Positions 17,260 to 28,162 of a stretch of 64,000 bases of DNA are shown here, in pieces. The stretch's first letter is position 1. Every line of letters starts with the position of its first letter. The notes beneath the pieces were generated by a model that did not search any database, had not been told where the DNA came from, and saw nothing but the letters and a program-made list of their open reading frames with translations. The DNA is taken from NCBI RefSeq assembly GCF_001612745.1, contig NZ_BDBA01000019.1, positions 40,283 through 104,282 on the forward strand, in the 5' to 3' direction. The translations under genes and the position numbers were made by a program. The DNA comes from Nocardia amamiensis NBRC 102102 (GTDB lineage Bacteria > Actinomycetota > Actinomycetes > Mycobacteriales > Mycobacteriaceae).

Positions 17260-20200
17260 ATGCAACAGTCTTCCGCTCGACCGATTGATACCGGTATCGG
17301 ACTGCCGGACGGCGCCTTCCCGCTTTCGGCAGCGCAACGCGGAATATGGTTCGCCCAGCACATCGCGGGCGACGTCCCGATCTCCATTGCCCAGTACGTC
17401 GACCTGGCCGGGCCAATCGACCTCGACCGGCTCGCACCGGCAGTGCGCCAGGCTGGGCGCGAGTTCGGCACCGGCTATCTGCGCCTGATAGAAAGCAATG
17501 GCTATCCGTTCCAGTGTGTCGACACCACCCTCGACGATAGTGCGCGCATCTTCGACTTCCGACGTGAGCGCGATCCTGTGGGCACCGCGCACGCCTGGAT
17601 GCGCAACGAGTACTCGGCACCCCTCGATCTGATGAACGATCGGCTGGCATGTGTCGTCATGCTGCGGATCGCCGACGAGCGGTGGTTCTGCTATTGGCGG
17701 ATGCATCACATCGCGCTGGACGGCATCGGGGCGTTGGCCATGGCGCGACGCACCGGCGAGCTCTATACCGCGGCGATCGAGGGAAGGCCGCCTCCGGCCG
17801 CACAGGCCGAGGACCTCAGGAAGATCGTCGACGCCGATCTGGCGTACCGCCGCTCCGACCGTTTCGCGGCCGACCGGGAGTACTGGCTCCGGCACCTCGA
17901 CGGGATGGCCGACCCGGTGAGTTTGGCGGGCCGTACCGCCGAAGTTGACGCGCACCCGAGACGCGTGGAGGGCACACTGGCGCGGGAAATGGCGGCATTG
18001 CTGGAATCGGTCGCGCACGCGGCATCGTCCGGTGCGGCGCCTACGGTGGTCGCAGCCTTCGGCACCTATCTGGCCGCGATGACTGGTGCCCCGGAGGTGG
18101 TGTTGAGCCTACCGGTCTCTGCGCGCACGACAGCGGCGATGCGGCGCTCCGGCGGCATGATCGCCAACGTCGTCCCGGTGCGACTGAGGACTGGTCCGAC
18201 CACGACCGTCGGTGAAATGATCCATGCCGCACAGGGCGAACTGACCGGCGCGCTCCGGCGACAGCGCTACCGTCAGGAGGACATCTTCCGCGACCTCGGC
18301 TGGCCGATGGACGAGGTCGCGACGTTCGGTCCATCGGTGAACTTGATGATGCTGGACAGCAGGGTTCAGCTCGGTGCGGTCACCGGACGAGCGCACGTGC
18401 TGACGTCCGGGCTGATCGAGGACCTTTTCGTCAATCTGTACCCCGGCCTGCGTGGCGAGAGCACCCACATCGACTTCCAGGGCAACGCGAACCTGTACAG
18501 CGATACCGAATTGATCACCCACCACAGCCGATTCCTGCGGTTCCTGCGCGAGTTTCTGGCCGCTGGACCGGACGCGACGCTGTCCACGATATCTGTCACA
18601 TCCGATGACGAGCTGGCCGAGCTCGCACCGGCACGCGGACCGGCGAGCGTCACGCCGCGTGCGCTCCCCGAGATCCTCTCCGCCGGTGCGAAGATCGACC
18701 CTGATGCGATCGCTGTTCGTAACGGGGCGGCCCGTCTCACCTACCGCCAGGCCGACGAATACAGCAACCGGCTGGCACGCGTCCTGATCGCCTCCGGTGC
18801 CGGGCCGGAACACGGTGTGGTGATATCGATTCCGCGCTCGATCGATTCCGTGCTCGCGATGCTCGCGGTGGCCAAGACGGGCGCCGCCTTCGTGCCGATC
18901 GATCCGACCTACCCTCCTGACCGGATCGAGCATATGGTCGACGACAGCGGGGTCGTCGTCGGCATTACGGTGGCGGCCATACGAGAGCTGTTGCCGGATC
19001 AAATGAACTGGCTGGTCCTCGACGAGGAGGAGACCCGCCGGGACATCGCAGACCAGCATGCGGCCCCGGTGGACGATACGGTGCGGCGTGCTGCGGTGCA
19101 CTTGGATCAGGTCGCGTATATCATCTACACGTCGGGATCGACCGGTTTGCCCAAAGGCGTGCTGGTCACACATCGGGGTTTGGCAAATCTGGCCGCGAGT
19201 TCCGCGCGCAGCTTCGGTGTCGGCGCCGATTCCGTCATGGCACACGCCGTTTCGCCGAGTTTCGACATCTCGGTCGAGGAGATCCTGGTCAGCTTCGCCG
19301 CAGGCGCGACGCTCGTCGTTGTCCCGCCGTCGGCGTACGCCGGCGAAGAGATGGCGGACGTTCTTCGCGCGCAGAATGTTTCCCACTTGGACGCCACGCC
19401 AGCTGTCGTGGGATCCCTCGACCCGTCGACACTACCCAGCCTGCGCACCGTCATCGTCGGTGGTGACACCTGCCCAGACGATCTGGTGGCCAAGTGGTCC
19501 GGCCGCGCTGTGCTCAATGGGTACGGGCCCACCGAAACCACTGTCACGGCGACGTTGAGCGACGCGTTGACACCCCGCGCGCCGGTCACGATCGGAAGCC
19601 TCGCTCGCGGTGTCTCTGCGGTCGTGCTCGATTCATGGTTGCGACCGGTGGCTTCGGGGACGATCGGTGAGCTCTACCTCGCCGGGCCAGGCGTGGCGCG
19701 CGGCTATCATCAGCGTACGGGCCTCACCGCTAGCCGATTCGTCGCGAATCCTTACGCGCACGGCGAGCGGATGTACCGCACCGGAGACTTGGCGTGCTGG
19801 ACCACGAGCTCCGGGAGGTTGGAGCTGGCTTACCGAGGCCGCAGCGACTTCCAGGTGAAGGTGCGCGGCTTCCGCATCGAGCTCGGCGAAATCGACGCCG
19901 TCCTGCAACGGCACCCGGACGTCGACATCGCGGTCACAGTGGGCAAAGAGACCGATGCCGGTGCCCCGACCCTGGTGTCCTACGTGCTGCCCGAACCGGG
20001 TGCCGAGCCGTCTGCGGACACGCTGAAAGCGGCTGCAGGCGAATCGCTTCCGGACTACATGGTGCCCTCGGCGGTTGTGCTTCTGGACAGTGTCCCGCTG
20101 ACACCGCTGGGCAAGCTGGATCGCACGGCACTGCCCGAACCGGAGTTCGGCTCACACGCGCTCAGGGGCCGGCCGCCGTCGACTTCGCGGGAGGAGGCGC

Positions 20201-23200
20201 TGGCCGCGTTGTTCGCCGAGGTTCTCGGGCTGGACTCGGTGGACATCGATGAGAGCTTCTTCGCGCTCGGTGGCGACAGCATCATGTCCATACAGCTGGT
20301 CTCGAGGGCGAAGTCCGCAGGTATCGGCTTCAGCGCACGAGATGTGTTCGAGCGCAAGTCCGTTGCCGCACTGGCAGCGGTGTCCACCGAGGTGCATACC
20401 CCGGTAGTGCGCGAGCTGCCCGGCGGGGGAGTCGGCGCCGTCGAGCTCACACCGATCGTGCACGCGATGCTGGACCAAGGATCTACCTGGCGCCGGTTCG
20501 GTCAGGCGGTCCTGATCGGTCTTCCGGCTGACGTGGACCAGACTCGACTGGTCGGGGCCGTGCAAGCGCTCCTCGACCACCACGACCTACTGCGTTGCTC
20601 GTTACGAGACACCACCCATGGCTGGGAATGGGTTGTCGCCCAGGTCGGTTCGGTCGAAGCAGGCACCTTGGTGGACGTCGTGACCACGAGTCGCAACGGG
20701 AACTGGACCGGCGAACACGAATTGCAGCGCGCCGCCGACCTGCTCGATCCGGAGGCCGGAATCGTCGCGCGCTTCGTACTGATCGAACGAGCGAACGCCG
20801 CTCCACTGTGCTGGATCGTGCTGCACCACCTGGTGACCGACGCTGTCTCGTGGCGCACATTGCTGCTGGATCTGGCTACTGCCGCCGTAGGCGGTGTCCT
20901 CGCTCCGGTTGGCACCTCGTTCCGCCGTTGGGCGCGCGGACAACTCGAGCACGCGGCCGGGCGCGGTGCCGAACTGCCGATCTGGCAGCACATTCTGGCT
21001 ACACCCGATCCGCCGATCGGCACGGGCACCCTCGACCCGGCCATCGACATCGCCGCCACCACGGCGACATGCCAGACCGTCATCGATTCGGACGTCGCAG
21101 CCACGGTACTCACCACAGTGCCGGACCGATTCCACTGTGGTGCAGACGATGTGCTGCTGACAGCGCTGACGATGGCGGCAAGCCGTTGGCGCGACCGAAG
21201 GTCATTGCTTTTCACGCTCGAGGGCCACGGGCGCGCGGAGGCCGTCCTGCCCGGCGCCGATGTCGCGCGCACCGTGGGCTGGTTCACCACTGCTTATCCG
21301 ATGGCCATCGATCTGACGGGCATCGACCTCGGTGACGCGTTCGACGGCGGCCCGGCAGCGGGCGCCGCGATCAAGACCACGAAGCAACAGCTGCACGCGG
21401 TGCCCGACAAGGGCATCGGCTTCGGCATGCTCCGCTACCTGAACGCCGAGACCAAGAATGCGCTTGTGGACGCGCCGACACCCCAGATCAGCTTCAACTA
21501 TCTGGGCCGGGCACCGACCGGCAGCGAGACCGGACCCTGGCTGCCGCAGGGCTTCGCGGCAACGCGGGACGACCGAGCACCGATGGCCGCGGTCGTCGAT
21601 ATCAACGCCGTGCTGACCGATACCGGCCTGGAAGTGACATGGGCGTACGCTTCCCGGCTGCTCGGTGCGGCAGACGTCGAAGAACTCGCCGACCTCTGGG
21701 CAGCCGCGCTGCGGGCACTGGCCGATCACGCCAGGAGCGCGGAAGCGGGAGGGCACACCCCCTGCGACTTCGACCTTGTCGCGGTGACCCAACCGCAGAT
21801 CGACACCTGGGAACGCACCTATCCCGGCCTCGCTGACATTTGGCCGCTCTCGCCATTGCAACACGGCCTGCTCTTCCATGCGCTGTACGACCTCGACGGC
21901 ACCGACGGCTATACGGTGCAGTCGCTACTCACCCTGGCGGGCACTGTCGACGCCGCACGACTACGCACCGCCGCGCAGACGGTGGTGGCACGGCACGACA
22001 TCCTGCGGGTCGCTTTCGTGGAGACCGACGACGGACCCCGCCAACTCGTCCTGACCGACGCCGACATCCGCTGGCAAGAGATCGACCTGACCGGAATCGC
22101 CGACGCCGAGCAACGGCAGCGCGAGCTGGACCGAGTGATCGGCCTGGACGCGAGTACCCGGTTCGAGCTGACCCGTCCTCCGCTTGTGCGCTGCACGCTC
22201 GTACGTACCGCCTCCACGCAGTACCGATTCCTGCTGACCAACCATCACCTTGTGCTCGACGGCTGGTCGACGGCGCTGCTGATGCGGGAATTGCTCACGC
22301 TGTATGCCACTGCGGGTGACGCTTCCGCGCTACCGCCCGCGCACTCCTACCGCGAATTTCTTTCCTGGCTACACGGCCAGGACCATGCTGGGTCGACCGC
22401 CGCATGGGCGCGATACCTGACCGGCATCGACACCCCGACACGGGCCGTCTCGGCACCGGCCGGTATCGGGACGGTGGAAACCGGGATTGTCTCCATCGAC
22501 CTGTCTCAGGACACTGCCGACCGATTGGAGACGGCCGCACACGAATCCGGCACCACGGCGAACACGATGGTGCAAGCGGCCTGGGCGATGCTGCTGGCCG
22601 TGCTGACCGGCCGATCCGACGTGGTATTCGGCGCGACGGTGTCCGGCAGGCCACCCGAGCTGGCCGGTGTCGAGGAATCGATCGGCCTCTTCATCAACAC
22701 GCTGCCGGTGCGCGTACGGCTCGATCCTGCAGAGAAGGCCGCCGACCTACTGGCTCGCCTGCACAGTGAGCAGGCGCGGATGATGGACCACCAGCACGTG
22801 GGGCTGGCTGCGATCCACAAGGCGGTGGGCTTGGCCGAGTTGTTCGACACACTCACCGTTTTCCAGTCCTATCCGCTGGACCGGGACGCGTTGTCAGCGC
22901 TACCGGACATCGCGGGCGTGCGTGTGCTGGATATCGAGGGGGTCGATGCAACGCCGTATCCGTTGAATCTCATGGTGATTCCGCTCCGTCGCAGCGATGG
23001 GCACAACACCTTGCGAATCAGCTTGAAGTACCGTGCCGACCAGTTCGCGCCGGAGGCAGCGCGCCCGCTGCTGCATCGCCTGGTCCGGCTGCTGACTCAG
23101 CTCGCAGGCGACCTACAGGCCATGGTTTCCGAGCTGCAGTACTGCGACGACGCGGAATGCGCCGCGCTGTCGCCTGTTCGTGGACCGAAGTCGGTGCCGC

Positions 23201-25776
23201 CGCGAACACTGCCCGAGATTCTCTGCGCCGGAGCACGGATCAATCCCGGCGCCATCGCGGTGAGCGCGGGCGAGCTCACGATGTCCTACGACGAACTCGA
23301 CGCCTGCTCCAACCGCCTTGCCCGGGTCCTGCTGCGCAAGGGTGTCCGGCCGGAAATGTGCGTCGTGCTTGCTCTCGGTCGATCGCTGGAATCGGTGGTG
23401 GCGGTGTGGGCGGTGGCTAAGACAGGTGCGGCTTTCGTGCCGCTGGATCCCCGCTATCCGATCGAGCGGATCGAGCACATACTCGGCGACTCGAAGGCGC
23501 CGATCGGTGTGACGGTGACCGCGACCCGCGAGACGCTGCCGGGAACCGTCGACTGGCTGCTGCTCGATGACCTCGATACGCGCCGCCGGGTCGAAAACGT
23601 CAGTGCCGCATCGATCACTGACGAAGAGCGCGGGAGTCCCATTCACATCGATCAGACGGCATACCTGATCTATACCTCAGGTTCCACCGGCAAACCGAAG
23701 GCTGTGGTGCTCAGCCATCGCGGCTTCGCGAATCTGGTGGAAGCCTTGACGGAGTCGCTGGGGCTGGGTCCGACGGCCGGCGTGCTGCATGTGGCGTCAC
23801 CGAGCTTCGACGCGTCGATCTTCGAGCTGCTGGCGGCACATGGCGCGGGCGGCAGGCTCGTGATCGCGCCCCCGGACGTCTGTGGGGGCGCAGACCTGGA
23901 TCGACTGCTGCGCACCGAACCGGTCACCCACGCGTCGGTCACGCCATCGGTATTGGCCACGATGGACCCCGTCGGCCTCGATCACCTGCGGGTACTCGGC
24001 GTCGGGGGAGAGGCCGCGACAGCAGAACTGATCGAGCAGTGGTCGATCGGGCGGCGGATGGTGAACCTGTATGGCCCCACAGAGTTCAGCACTTGGGCGA
24101 CCTGTCGCGGCGACCTCGTCGCGGGGGCGCCGATCACCATCGGCGGGCCGATCCGTGGCGCCGCGAGTCTGGTGCTCGACGCCTGGCTGCGTCCGGCGCC
24201 GGTCGGCGTCGCCGGTGAACTGTACCTGGCCGGTCCAGCGCTCGCCCGCGGCTACTTCGACCGGTTCGAGATGACCGCGGAACGGTTCGTCGCCGATCCC
24301 TACGGCGAGCCGGGTGAGCGCATGTACCGCACCGGGGACATGGTTCGCTGGGTCACCGGGCCCGACCAGACGTACGAGCTGGAGTTCTTGGGCCGCAACG
24401 ACTTCCAGGTCAAGATCCGCGGTCTGCGGATCGAACTCGGCGAGATCGATACTGCGCTGTGCCGCGACGAACACGTCGACTATGCGGTGACGATCGGCCG
24501 CGCCGGGCCGACGGGGGCGACCGTGCTGGTGTCGTACGTGGTGCCCACCGAGGGCATCGAGGTCGATGTCGCACACCTACGCGCGGTCGCGACCGAGGCC
24601 CTGCCTGCGTACATGGTCCCGTCCGCTTTCGTCGTGCTCGATGCGATCCCGCTCAACGCGGTCGGCAAGCTCGACCGGGCAGCGTTGCCGACTCCGAAAT
24701 TCGCGGACGAGCAGAACCAGTACCGAGCGCCATCGACGCCGACCGAAGAGACTCTCGCCGACATCTGCGCGGAGCTGCTCGGTCTCGACAAGGTCGGTGC
24801 CGATGATTCGTTCTTCGCTCTCGGCGGCGACAGCATCACCGCACTCCAGTTGGTGTCCAGGGCCGAGCAGCGGGGCGTCCACTGCACGCCGCTGCAGGTG
24901 TTCGCGCACGGCACCCTTGCCGCGCTGGCCGCGGCCGCCGACGCCGGGCACGCGCTGCCGGCGCTCGATCAGCAGCCTCGGGTCGACGGCCGCCCCATGC
25001 TCGACGCCGTGTTGCCGATCCGGATCGACGGCAGCGAACCCGCGCTGTTCTGCATCCACCCGTCGTCCGGAGTGGCCTGGACGTATTCGGGATTCGCGGA
25101 TGTGCTGGCCCCGGGCAGGCCGATCTATGGGCTGCAGGCATCGGACCTGGGCTGCTCCGAAGCACCGGCACGCTCGATCGAGGAGTTGGTCTATCGGTAC
25201 ATTCGCGAGATCCGCGCTGTGCAGCCAACTGGGCCATACCACCTGCTCGGGTGGTCGTTCGGCGGACTCATCGCGCACGCGATCGCCACGAAGCTGAAGA
25301 ACTCCGGTGACGCTGTCGGTGTTCTCGCGCTGCTCGACACCGATTCCGCGGACATCGACGGTGACAGCATCGAGCAGCTTTCTGTCGGCGCCGTCGTCAA
25401 TACCTACGGCCCGATGTTCGGTATCCACGATGTGCCTGCCGATGCGTCCGCTGAGGAGGCCGCTGATCTGATCTGTACCCAGCTGGGCGGTGTTTCGCCG
25501 ATCGACGCAGGCACTCTCGAATGGATAACGCGGTCGTACAACGCGGTGCCACAGATCAGAACCGGGTATCGGCGTCCCGTATTCGACGGTGACATCGTGT
25601 ATTTCAGCGCGACCGTCGGCACTTCCGATATCTTCGGCCCGGCCGGGTGGCGGCCCTACGCGACCGGCGAAATCGTCAATCACGAGATCGAAGTCACCCA
25701 TGACGAACTGACGGCACGACACGCGTTGCCGATCATCGCGCGTGTACTCGACGAACGTATGGCCAGTCGAAGATGA
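17260..25776 (+). CDS. Two-module nonribosomal peptide synthetase, C-A-T-E-C-A-T-TE
   Basis: The protein has 2838 residues. Domains: condensation 1 (about 10-450; HHIALDG at 149-155), adenylation 1 (465-965; [11 protein letters not shown] at 623, A10 Lys952), carrier 1 (LGGDSIM, Ser1007), epimerisation (1050-1500; [10 protein letters not shown] at 1189), condensation 2 (1520-1945; HHLVLDG from 1662), adenylation 2 (1970-2480; [10 protein letters not shown] at 2138, Lys2470), carrier 2 (LGGDSIT, Ser2525), thioesterase (2580-2838; GWSFGG, Ser2666). Every domain keeps its core motif, so it should be active. The epimerase predicts a D-residue at position 1. The first condensation domain implies an acyl or aminoacyl donor supplied in trans. 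No MbtH-like, PPTase, tailoring or export gene is adjacent. ATG start with GAAGG seven nt upstream. Confidence 0.95.
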   Translation: MQQSSARPIDTGIGLPDGAFPLSAAQRGIWFAQHIAGDVPISIAQYVDLAGPIDLDRLAPAVRQAGREFGTGYLRLIESNGYPFQCVDTTLDDSARIFDFRRERDPVGTAHAWMRNEYSAPLDLMNDRLACVVMLRIADERWFCYWRMHHIALDGIGALAMARRTGELYTAAIEGRPPPAAQAEDLRKIVDADLAYRRSDRFAADREYWLRHLDGMADPVSLAGRTAEVDAHPRRVEGTLAREMAALLESVAHAASSGAAPTVVAAFGTYLAAMTGAPEVVLSLPVSARTTAAMRRSGGMIANVVPVRLRTGPTTTVGEMIHAAQGELTGALRRQRYRQEDIFRDLGWPMDEVATFGPSVNLMMLDSRVQLGAVTGRAHVLTSGLIEDLFVNLYPGLRGESTHIDFQGNANLYSDTELITHHSRFLRFLREFLAAGPDATLSTISVTSDDELAELAPARGPASVTPRALPEILSAGAKIDPDAIAVRNGAARLTYRQADEYSNRLARVLIASGAGPEHGVVISIPRSIDSVLAMLAVAKTGAAFVPIDPTYPPDRIEHMVDDSGVVVGITVAAIRELLPDQMNWLVLDEEETRRDIADQHAAPVDDTVRRAAVHLDQVAYIIYTSGSTGLPKGVLVTHRGLANLAASSARSFGVGADSVMAHAVSPSFDISVEEILVSFAAGATLVVVPPSAYAGEEMADVLRAQNVSHLDATPAVVGSLDPSTLPSLRTVIVGGDTCPDDLVAKWSGRAVLNGYGPTETTVTATLSDALTPRAPVTIGSLARGVSAVVLDSWLRPVASGTIGELYLAGPGVARGYHQRTGLTASRFVANPYAHGERMYRTGDLACWTTSSGRLELAYRGRSDFQVKVRGFRIELGEIDAVLQRHPDVDIAVTVGKETDAGAPTLVSYVLPEPGAEPSADTLKAAAGESLPDYMVPSAVVLLDSVPLTPLGKLDRTALPEPEFGSHALRGRPPSTSREEALAALFAEVLGLDSVDIDESFFALGGDSIMSIQLVSRAKSAGIGFSARDVFERKSVAALAAVSTEVHTPVVRELPGGGVGAVELTPIVHAMLDQGSTWRRFGQAVLIGLPADVDQTRLVGAVQALLDHHDLLRCSLRDTTHGWEWVVAQVGSVEAGTLVDVVTTSRNGNWTGEHELQRAADLLDPEAGIVARFVLIERANAAPLCWIVLHHLVTDAVSWRTLLLDLATAAVGGVLAPVGTSFRRWARGQLEHAAGRGAELPIWQHILATPDPPIGTGTLDPAIDIAATTATCQTVIDSDVAATVLTTVPDRFHCGADDVLLTALTMAASRWRDRRSLLFTLEGHGRAEAVLPGADVARTVGWFTTAYPMAIDLTGIDLGDAFDGGPAAGAAIKTTKQQLHAVPDKGIGFGMLRYLNAETKNALVDAPTPQISFNYLGRAPTGSETGPWLPQGFAATRDDRAPMAAVVDINAVLTDTGLEVTWAYASRLLGAADVEELADLWAAALRALADHARSAEAGGHTPCDFDLVAVTQPQIDTWERTYPGLADIWPLSPLQHGLLFHALYDLDGTDGYTVQSLLTLAGTVDAARLRTAAQTVVARHDILRVAFVETDDGPRQLVLTDADIRWQEIDLTGIADAEQRQRELDRVIGLDASTRFELTRPPLVRCTLVRTASTQYRFLLTNHHLVLDGWSTALLMRELLTLYATAGDASALPPAHSYREFLSWLHGQDHAGSTAAWARYLTGIDTPTRAVSAPAGIGTVETGIVSIDLSQDTADRLETAAHESGTTANTMVQAAWAMLLAVLTGRSDVVFGATVSGRPPELAGVEESIGLFINTLPVRVRLDPAEKAADLLARLHSEQARMMDHQHVGLAAIHKAVGLAELFDTLTVFQSYPLDRDALSALPDIAGVRVLDIEGVDATPYPLNLMVIPLRRSDGHNTLRISLKYRADQFAPEAARPLLHRLVRLLTQLAGDLQAMVSELQYCDDAECAALSPVRGPKSVPPRTLPEILCAGARINPGAIAVSAGELTMSYDELDACSNRLARVLLRKGVRPEMCVVLALGRSLESVVAVWAVAKTGAAFVPLDPRYPIERIEHILGDSKAPIGVTVTATRETLPGTVDWLLLDDLDTRRRVENVSAASITDEERGSPIHIDQTAYLIYTSGSTGKPKAVVLSHRGFANLVEALTESLGLGPTAGVLHVASPSFDASIFELLAAHGAGGRLVIAPPDVCGGADLDRLLRTEPVTHASVTPSVLATMDPVGLDHLRVLGVGGEAATAELIEQWSIGRRMVNLYGPTEFSTWATCRGDLVAGAPITIGGPIRGAASLVLDAWLRPAPVGVAGELYLAGPALARGYFDRFEMTAERFVADPYGEPGERMYRTGDMVRWVTGPDQTYELEFLGRNDFQVKIRGLRIELGEIDTALCRDEHVDYAVTIGRAGPTGATVLVSYVVPTEGIEVDVAHLRAVATEALPAYMVPSAFVVLDAIPLNAVGKLDRAALPTPKFADEQNQYRAPSTPTEETLADICAELLGLDKVGADDSFFALGGDSITALQLVSRAEQRGVHCTPLQVFAHGTLAALAAAADAGHALPALDQQPRVDGRPMLDAVLPIRIDGSEPALFCIHPSSGVAWTYSGFADVLAPGRPIYGLQASDLGCSEAPARSIEELVYRYIREIRAVQPTGPYHLLGWSFGGLIAHAIATKLKNSGDAVGVLALLDTDSADIDGDSIEQLSVGAVVNTYGPMFGIHDVPADASAEEAADLICTQLGGVSPIDAGTLEWITRSYNAVPQIRTGYRRPVFDGDIVYFSATVGTSDIFGPAGWRPYATGEIVNHEIEVTHDELTARHALPIIARVLDERMASRR

Positions 25777-25794
25777 GCCGATTCTCCGTCGCCA

Positions 25795-25827
25795 TGCGGG
25801 ATATGGCGCCGGTAGTACTATCCCGCA
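25795..25827 (+). terminator. Hairpin downstream of the NRPS gene
   Basis: TGCGGGATA (25795-25803) pairs with TATCCCGCA (25819-25827), a perfect nine-bp stem with a 15-nt loop that itself contains GGCGCC. It lies 18 nt after the NRPS stop. There is no T-tract, as is common for actinobacterial terminators. Confidence 0.5.
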
Positions 25828-26007
25828 ATAGCTCTCCCACACGGCCACGACCGCTCTGGGCGTGCGGATACCGCGTCAGGACGCGCACCACGATGGGACT
25901 GGCCAGGCCTCGTGCCTTCTCGATGTAGTCGTCGCCGACATCACGGTAATCGCGACGGTGTACGAGGGCAGCACGATCGAGTGCCGAGTGCGCCGGGAAC
26001 GCGGCCG

Positions 26008-26622
26008 CTAGCTCGACGGCGCCGCGCTGCCCGGCGACGGGAACGCGCCCGATGCTGCGAGGACCGCGCGCACGGCAGCACCTACCCGGTCGGCGACTAT
26101 CTCCGGTGCGGACGTGTCGAACTTCCCGTCCAGATGCAGGAAAGCCAGACCGTGCACCAGCGCCCACACGGCGGTCGCCATCGCTTCCGGATCCGCACTG
26201 GGAAATGCCTGCCGGACAATGCCTTTGACGTACTCGCTGATGGCTTCTGCCGCAGCCACACGTTCGGGACTACTCGGATCGCACGGCTCGACGAACATCA
26301 CGCGGAACAGCCCGGGACGCTGCAACGCGAACTGGACGTAGGCGACAGCGATAGCCGCCAGGTCGTCGGCTGTCGCGGGGGAGGGGTGCGCGGCAGCCAG
26401 GTGAACGGCGAGTTCGCGGTAGCCCACCGCTGCCACCGCGGACAGCAGGGCGTTGCGGTCGGCGTAATGACGGTAGGGCGCGGCACTGGACACACCGGCG
26501 CGACGGGCCGCGGCGCGCAGCGACAACTCGGCCGCCCCGCCTTCCTCGAGCAGATCCATGGCCGCCCGTACCAGAGCGGCGGGGAGATCCCCGTGGTGAT
26601 ACGAGGTGGTCGACGTCGGCAT
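26008..26622 (-). CDS. TetR-family transcriptional regulator
   Basis: The protein has 204 residues. The N-terminal helix-turn-helix reads LSLRAAARRAGVSSAAPYRHYADRNAL (residues 34-60), a canonical TetR DNA-binding domain. The ligand-binding half has ATAVWALVHGLAFLHLDG, the WHG-type motif of one large TetR C-terminal subgroup. It is divergently oriented to the Old Yellow Enzyme gene, with 104 nt between the two start codons holding an inverted repeat, so it most likely represses both itself and the oxidoreductase and responds to an enone or aromatic ligand. Confidence 0.88.
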   Translation of the reverse strand: MPTSTTSYHHGDLPAALVRAAMDLLEEGGAAELSLRAAARRAGVSSAAPYRHYADRNALLSAVAAVGYRELAVHLAAAHPSPATADDLAAIAVAYVQFALQRPGLFRVMFVEPCDPSSPERVAAAEAISEYVKGIVRQAFPSADPEAMATAVWALVHGLAFLHLDGKFDTSAPEIVADRVGAAVRAVLAASGAFPSPGSAAPSS

Positions 26623-26639
26623 GACTCCAACCTAACAAG

Positions 26640-26702
26640 TGTTGACACCGCTTACATCTAGCTCTAGCGTGGACGCTCGACTCGATGTAAACACTGCAAA
26701 CA
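26640..26702. promoter_or_regulatory. Operator with two inverted half-sites overlapping the OYE promoter
   Basis: TGTTGACACCGCTTACATC (26640-26658) and the reverse complement of 26684-26702, TGTTTGCAGTGTTTACATC, agree at 13 of 19 positions, ending in identical TTACATC. The left half contains a likely -35 box TTGACA (26642-26647), which with a 17-nt spacer is followed by TAGCGT (26665-26670) as -10 for the plus-strand gene. TetR binding here would block RNA polymerase. Binding is inferred from symmetry and position. Confidence 0.65.
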
Positions 26703-26726
26703 TTTGGATCGAGAAGAGGTCCCCTC

Positions 26727-28004
26727 ATGTCGCGTGAATTGTTCTCCCCGTTGCAGCTGCGGTCCGGCCAGATGCTGCGTAACCGGATCGCGAAAGCGGC
26801 CATGGAAGAAGGAATCGCCGCGCAACAGCAATTGCCGGACGAGCACCTCATCACGCTGTACCGACGCTGGGGCGCCGGTGGCGCCGGTCTGCTGATCACC
26901 GGGAACGTCATGGTGCACGCCGAGGCGCTGACCGGTCCTGGCGGGGTCGTGCTCGACGCGGAGGCGCCGCTGGAGCCGTTCGCCGAATGGGCCAAGGCCG
27001 GGAAGGCGGCGGGTGCGGCCATGTGGATGCAGATCAGCCACCCCGGCCGCCAAATACCGGCCGATCTGCCCGGTGTCGTCTGGGGACCCTCGGATATCGC
27101 GGTGGATCTGGCCCGCCACAGTGGCCGCTTCGGCAAACCGGTCGCGATGACCGCCGCGCAGATCGATGCGACCATCAGTCGCTTCGCCATCACCGCGCAG
27201 CGCGCCGAAGAGGCCGGGTTCGACGGTGTGGAGGTCCACGCCGCGCACGGCTACCTGCTGTCGCAGTTCTTGTCGCCGCTGGTCAATACCCGCACCGATG
27301 AGTGGGGTGGCTCGTTGGAGAACCGAGCCCGGATGTTGCTCGAGGTCGTGCGGGCCGTCCGCGCGGTGGTGTCGCCGCGCTTCGCGGTCGCGGTGAAACT
27401 GAACTCCGCGGACTTCCAGCGCGGCGGTTTCGACGCCGACGACGCGAAGAAAGTGATCGCGATGCTCGCACCGCTGGGTGTCGACCTGGTCGAATTGTCC
27501 GGCGGCAGTTACGAAAGCCCCGCGATGACCGGTCGCCGCGCCGACGGCCGCACCCAGGCACGCGAAGCCTACTTCCTGGATCTGGCCACCGAACTGGTCG
27601 CCACCAGCCCGCTGCCGTTGATGCTGACCGGCGGCATCACCCGGCAGGAAACCGCTCAGAGCGTCCTCGCCGGCGGTGTCGCCGTGATCGGCATGGGCAC
27701 CGCCCTCGCGGTCACGCCCGATCTGCCCGACCGGTGGCGCGCGAACCTCGAAGCCGCTGGAACCTTGAAGCCGGTGACCTGGTCGGACAAGGCACTGGCC
27801 GCGGCGGCCGGTATGGCACTGGTCCGGTATCAAATCCGCCGGATTGCCCGGGGTCTCGACCCCGCTCTCGGAGTCGTCCCGGCCTTCGCGCTGGTCGCCG
27901 ACCAACTGGTGCAACGACGTGCGCTGCGTCGCTACCGGCGCTGGCTCGCATCGAAAACCCAGTCATTCGACGTGGCGGAGAACCCCACTTCCGTGGTGCT
28001 GTGA
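26727..28004 (+). CDS. NADH:flavin oxidoreductase / Old Yellow Enzyme family protein
   Basis: The protein has 425 residues. It is a TIM-barrel flavoprotein with FSPLQLRSGQMLRNRI at the N-terminus, WMQISHPGRQ (beta-strand with His), GFDGVEVHAAHGYLLSQFLS and NTRTDEWGGSLENRAR, the strongest family hallmark. GGIT and GVAVIGMGTAL form the FMN phosphate site. There is no C-terminal 4Fe-4S/FAD extension, so it is the short OYE class that reduces alpha,beta-unsaturated carbonyls with NAD(P)H. The last 80 residues carry a basic C-terminal extension. Expression is probably controlled by the divergent TetR. Confidence 0.9.
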   Translation: MSRELFSPLQLRSGQMLRNRIAKAAMEEGIAAQQQLPDEHLITLYRRWGAGGAGLLITGNVMVHAEALTGPGGVVLDAEAPLEPFAEWAKAGKAAGAAMWMQISHPGRQIPADLPGVVWGPSDIAVDLARHSGRFGKPVAMTAAQIDATISRFAITAQRAEEAGFDGVEVHAAHGYLLSQFLSPLVNTRTDEWGGSLENRARMLLEVVRAVRAVVSPRFAVAVKLNSADFQRGGFDADDAKKVIAMLAPLGVDLVELSGGSYESPAMTGRRADGRTQAREAYFLDLATELVATSPLPLMLTGGITRQETAQSVLAGGVAVIGMGTALAVTPDLPDRWRANLEAAGTLKPVTWSDKALAAAAGMALVRYQIRRIARGLDPALGVVPAFALVADQLVQRRALRRYRRWLASKTQSFDVAENPTSVVL

Positions 28005-28162
28005 CCCTGCCGACCACAACCACACGCGGCCCTCGGGTCAAGAGCGAGTGGCGCATTGATCGAAGCAGCGGGTCGGCGCGAATGATCGCGGCGTCGATCT
28101 CCGTGGTTCGTTTCGATTGTTTGTCGCAGTCTCAGAGGTGGGGATGCTGTTCGATAGGTGCC

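Noticed and set aside
7469..25776. Linking the D-amino-acid oxidase-like genes to the NRPS that makes a D-residue
   Set aside because: They are about 6 kb apart with unrelated operons between, and have separate transcripts; no direct evidence.
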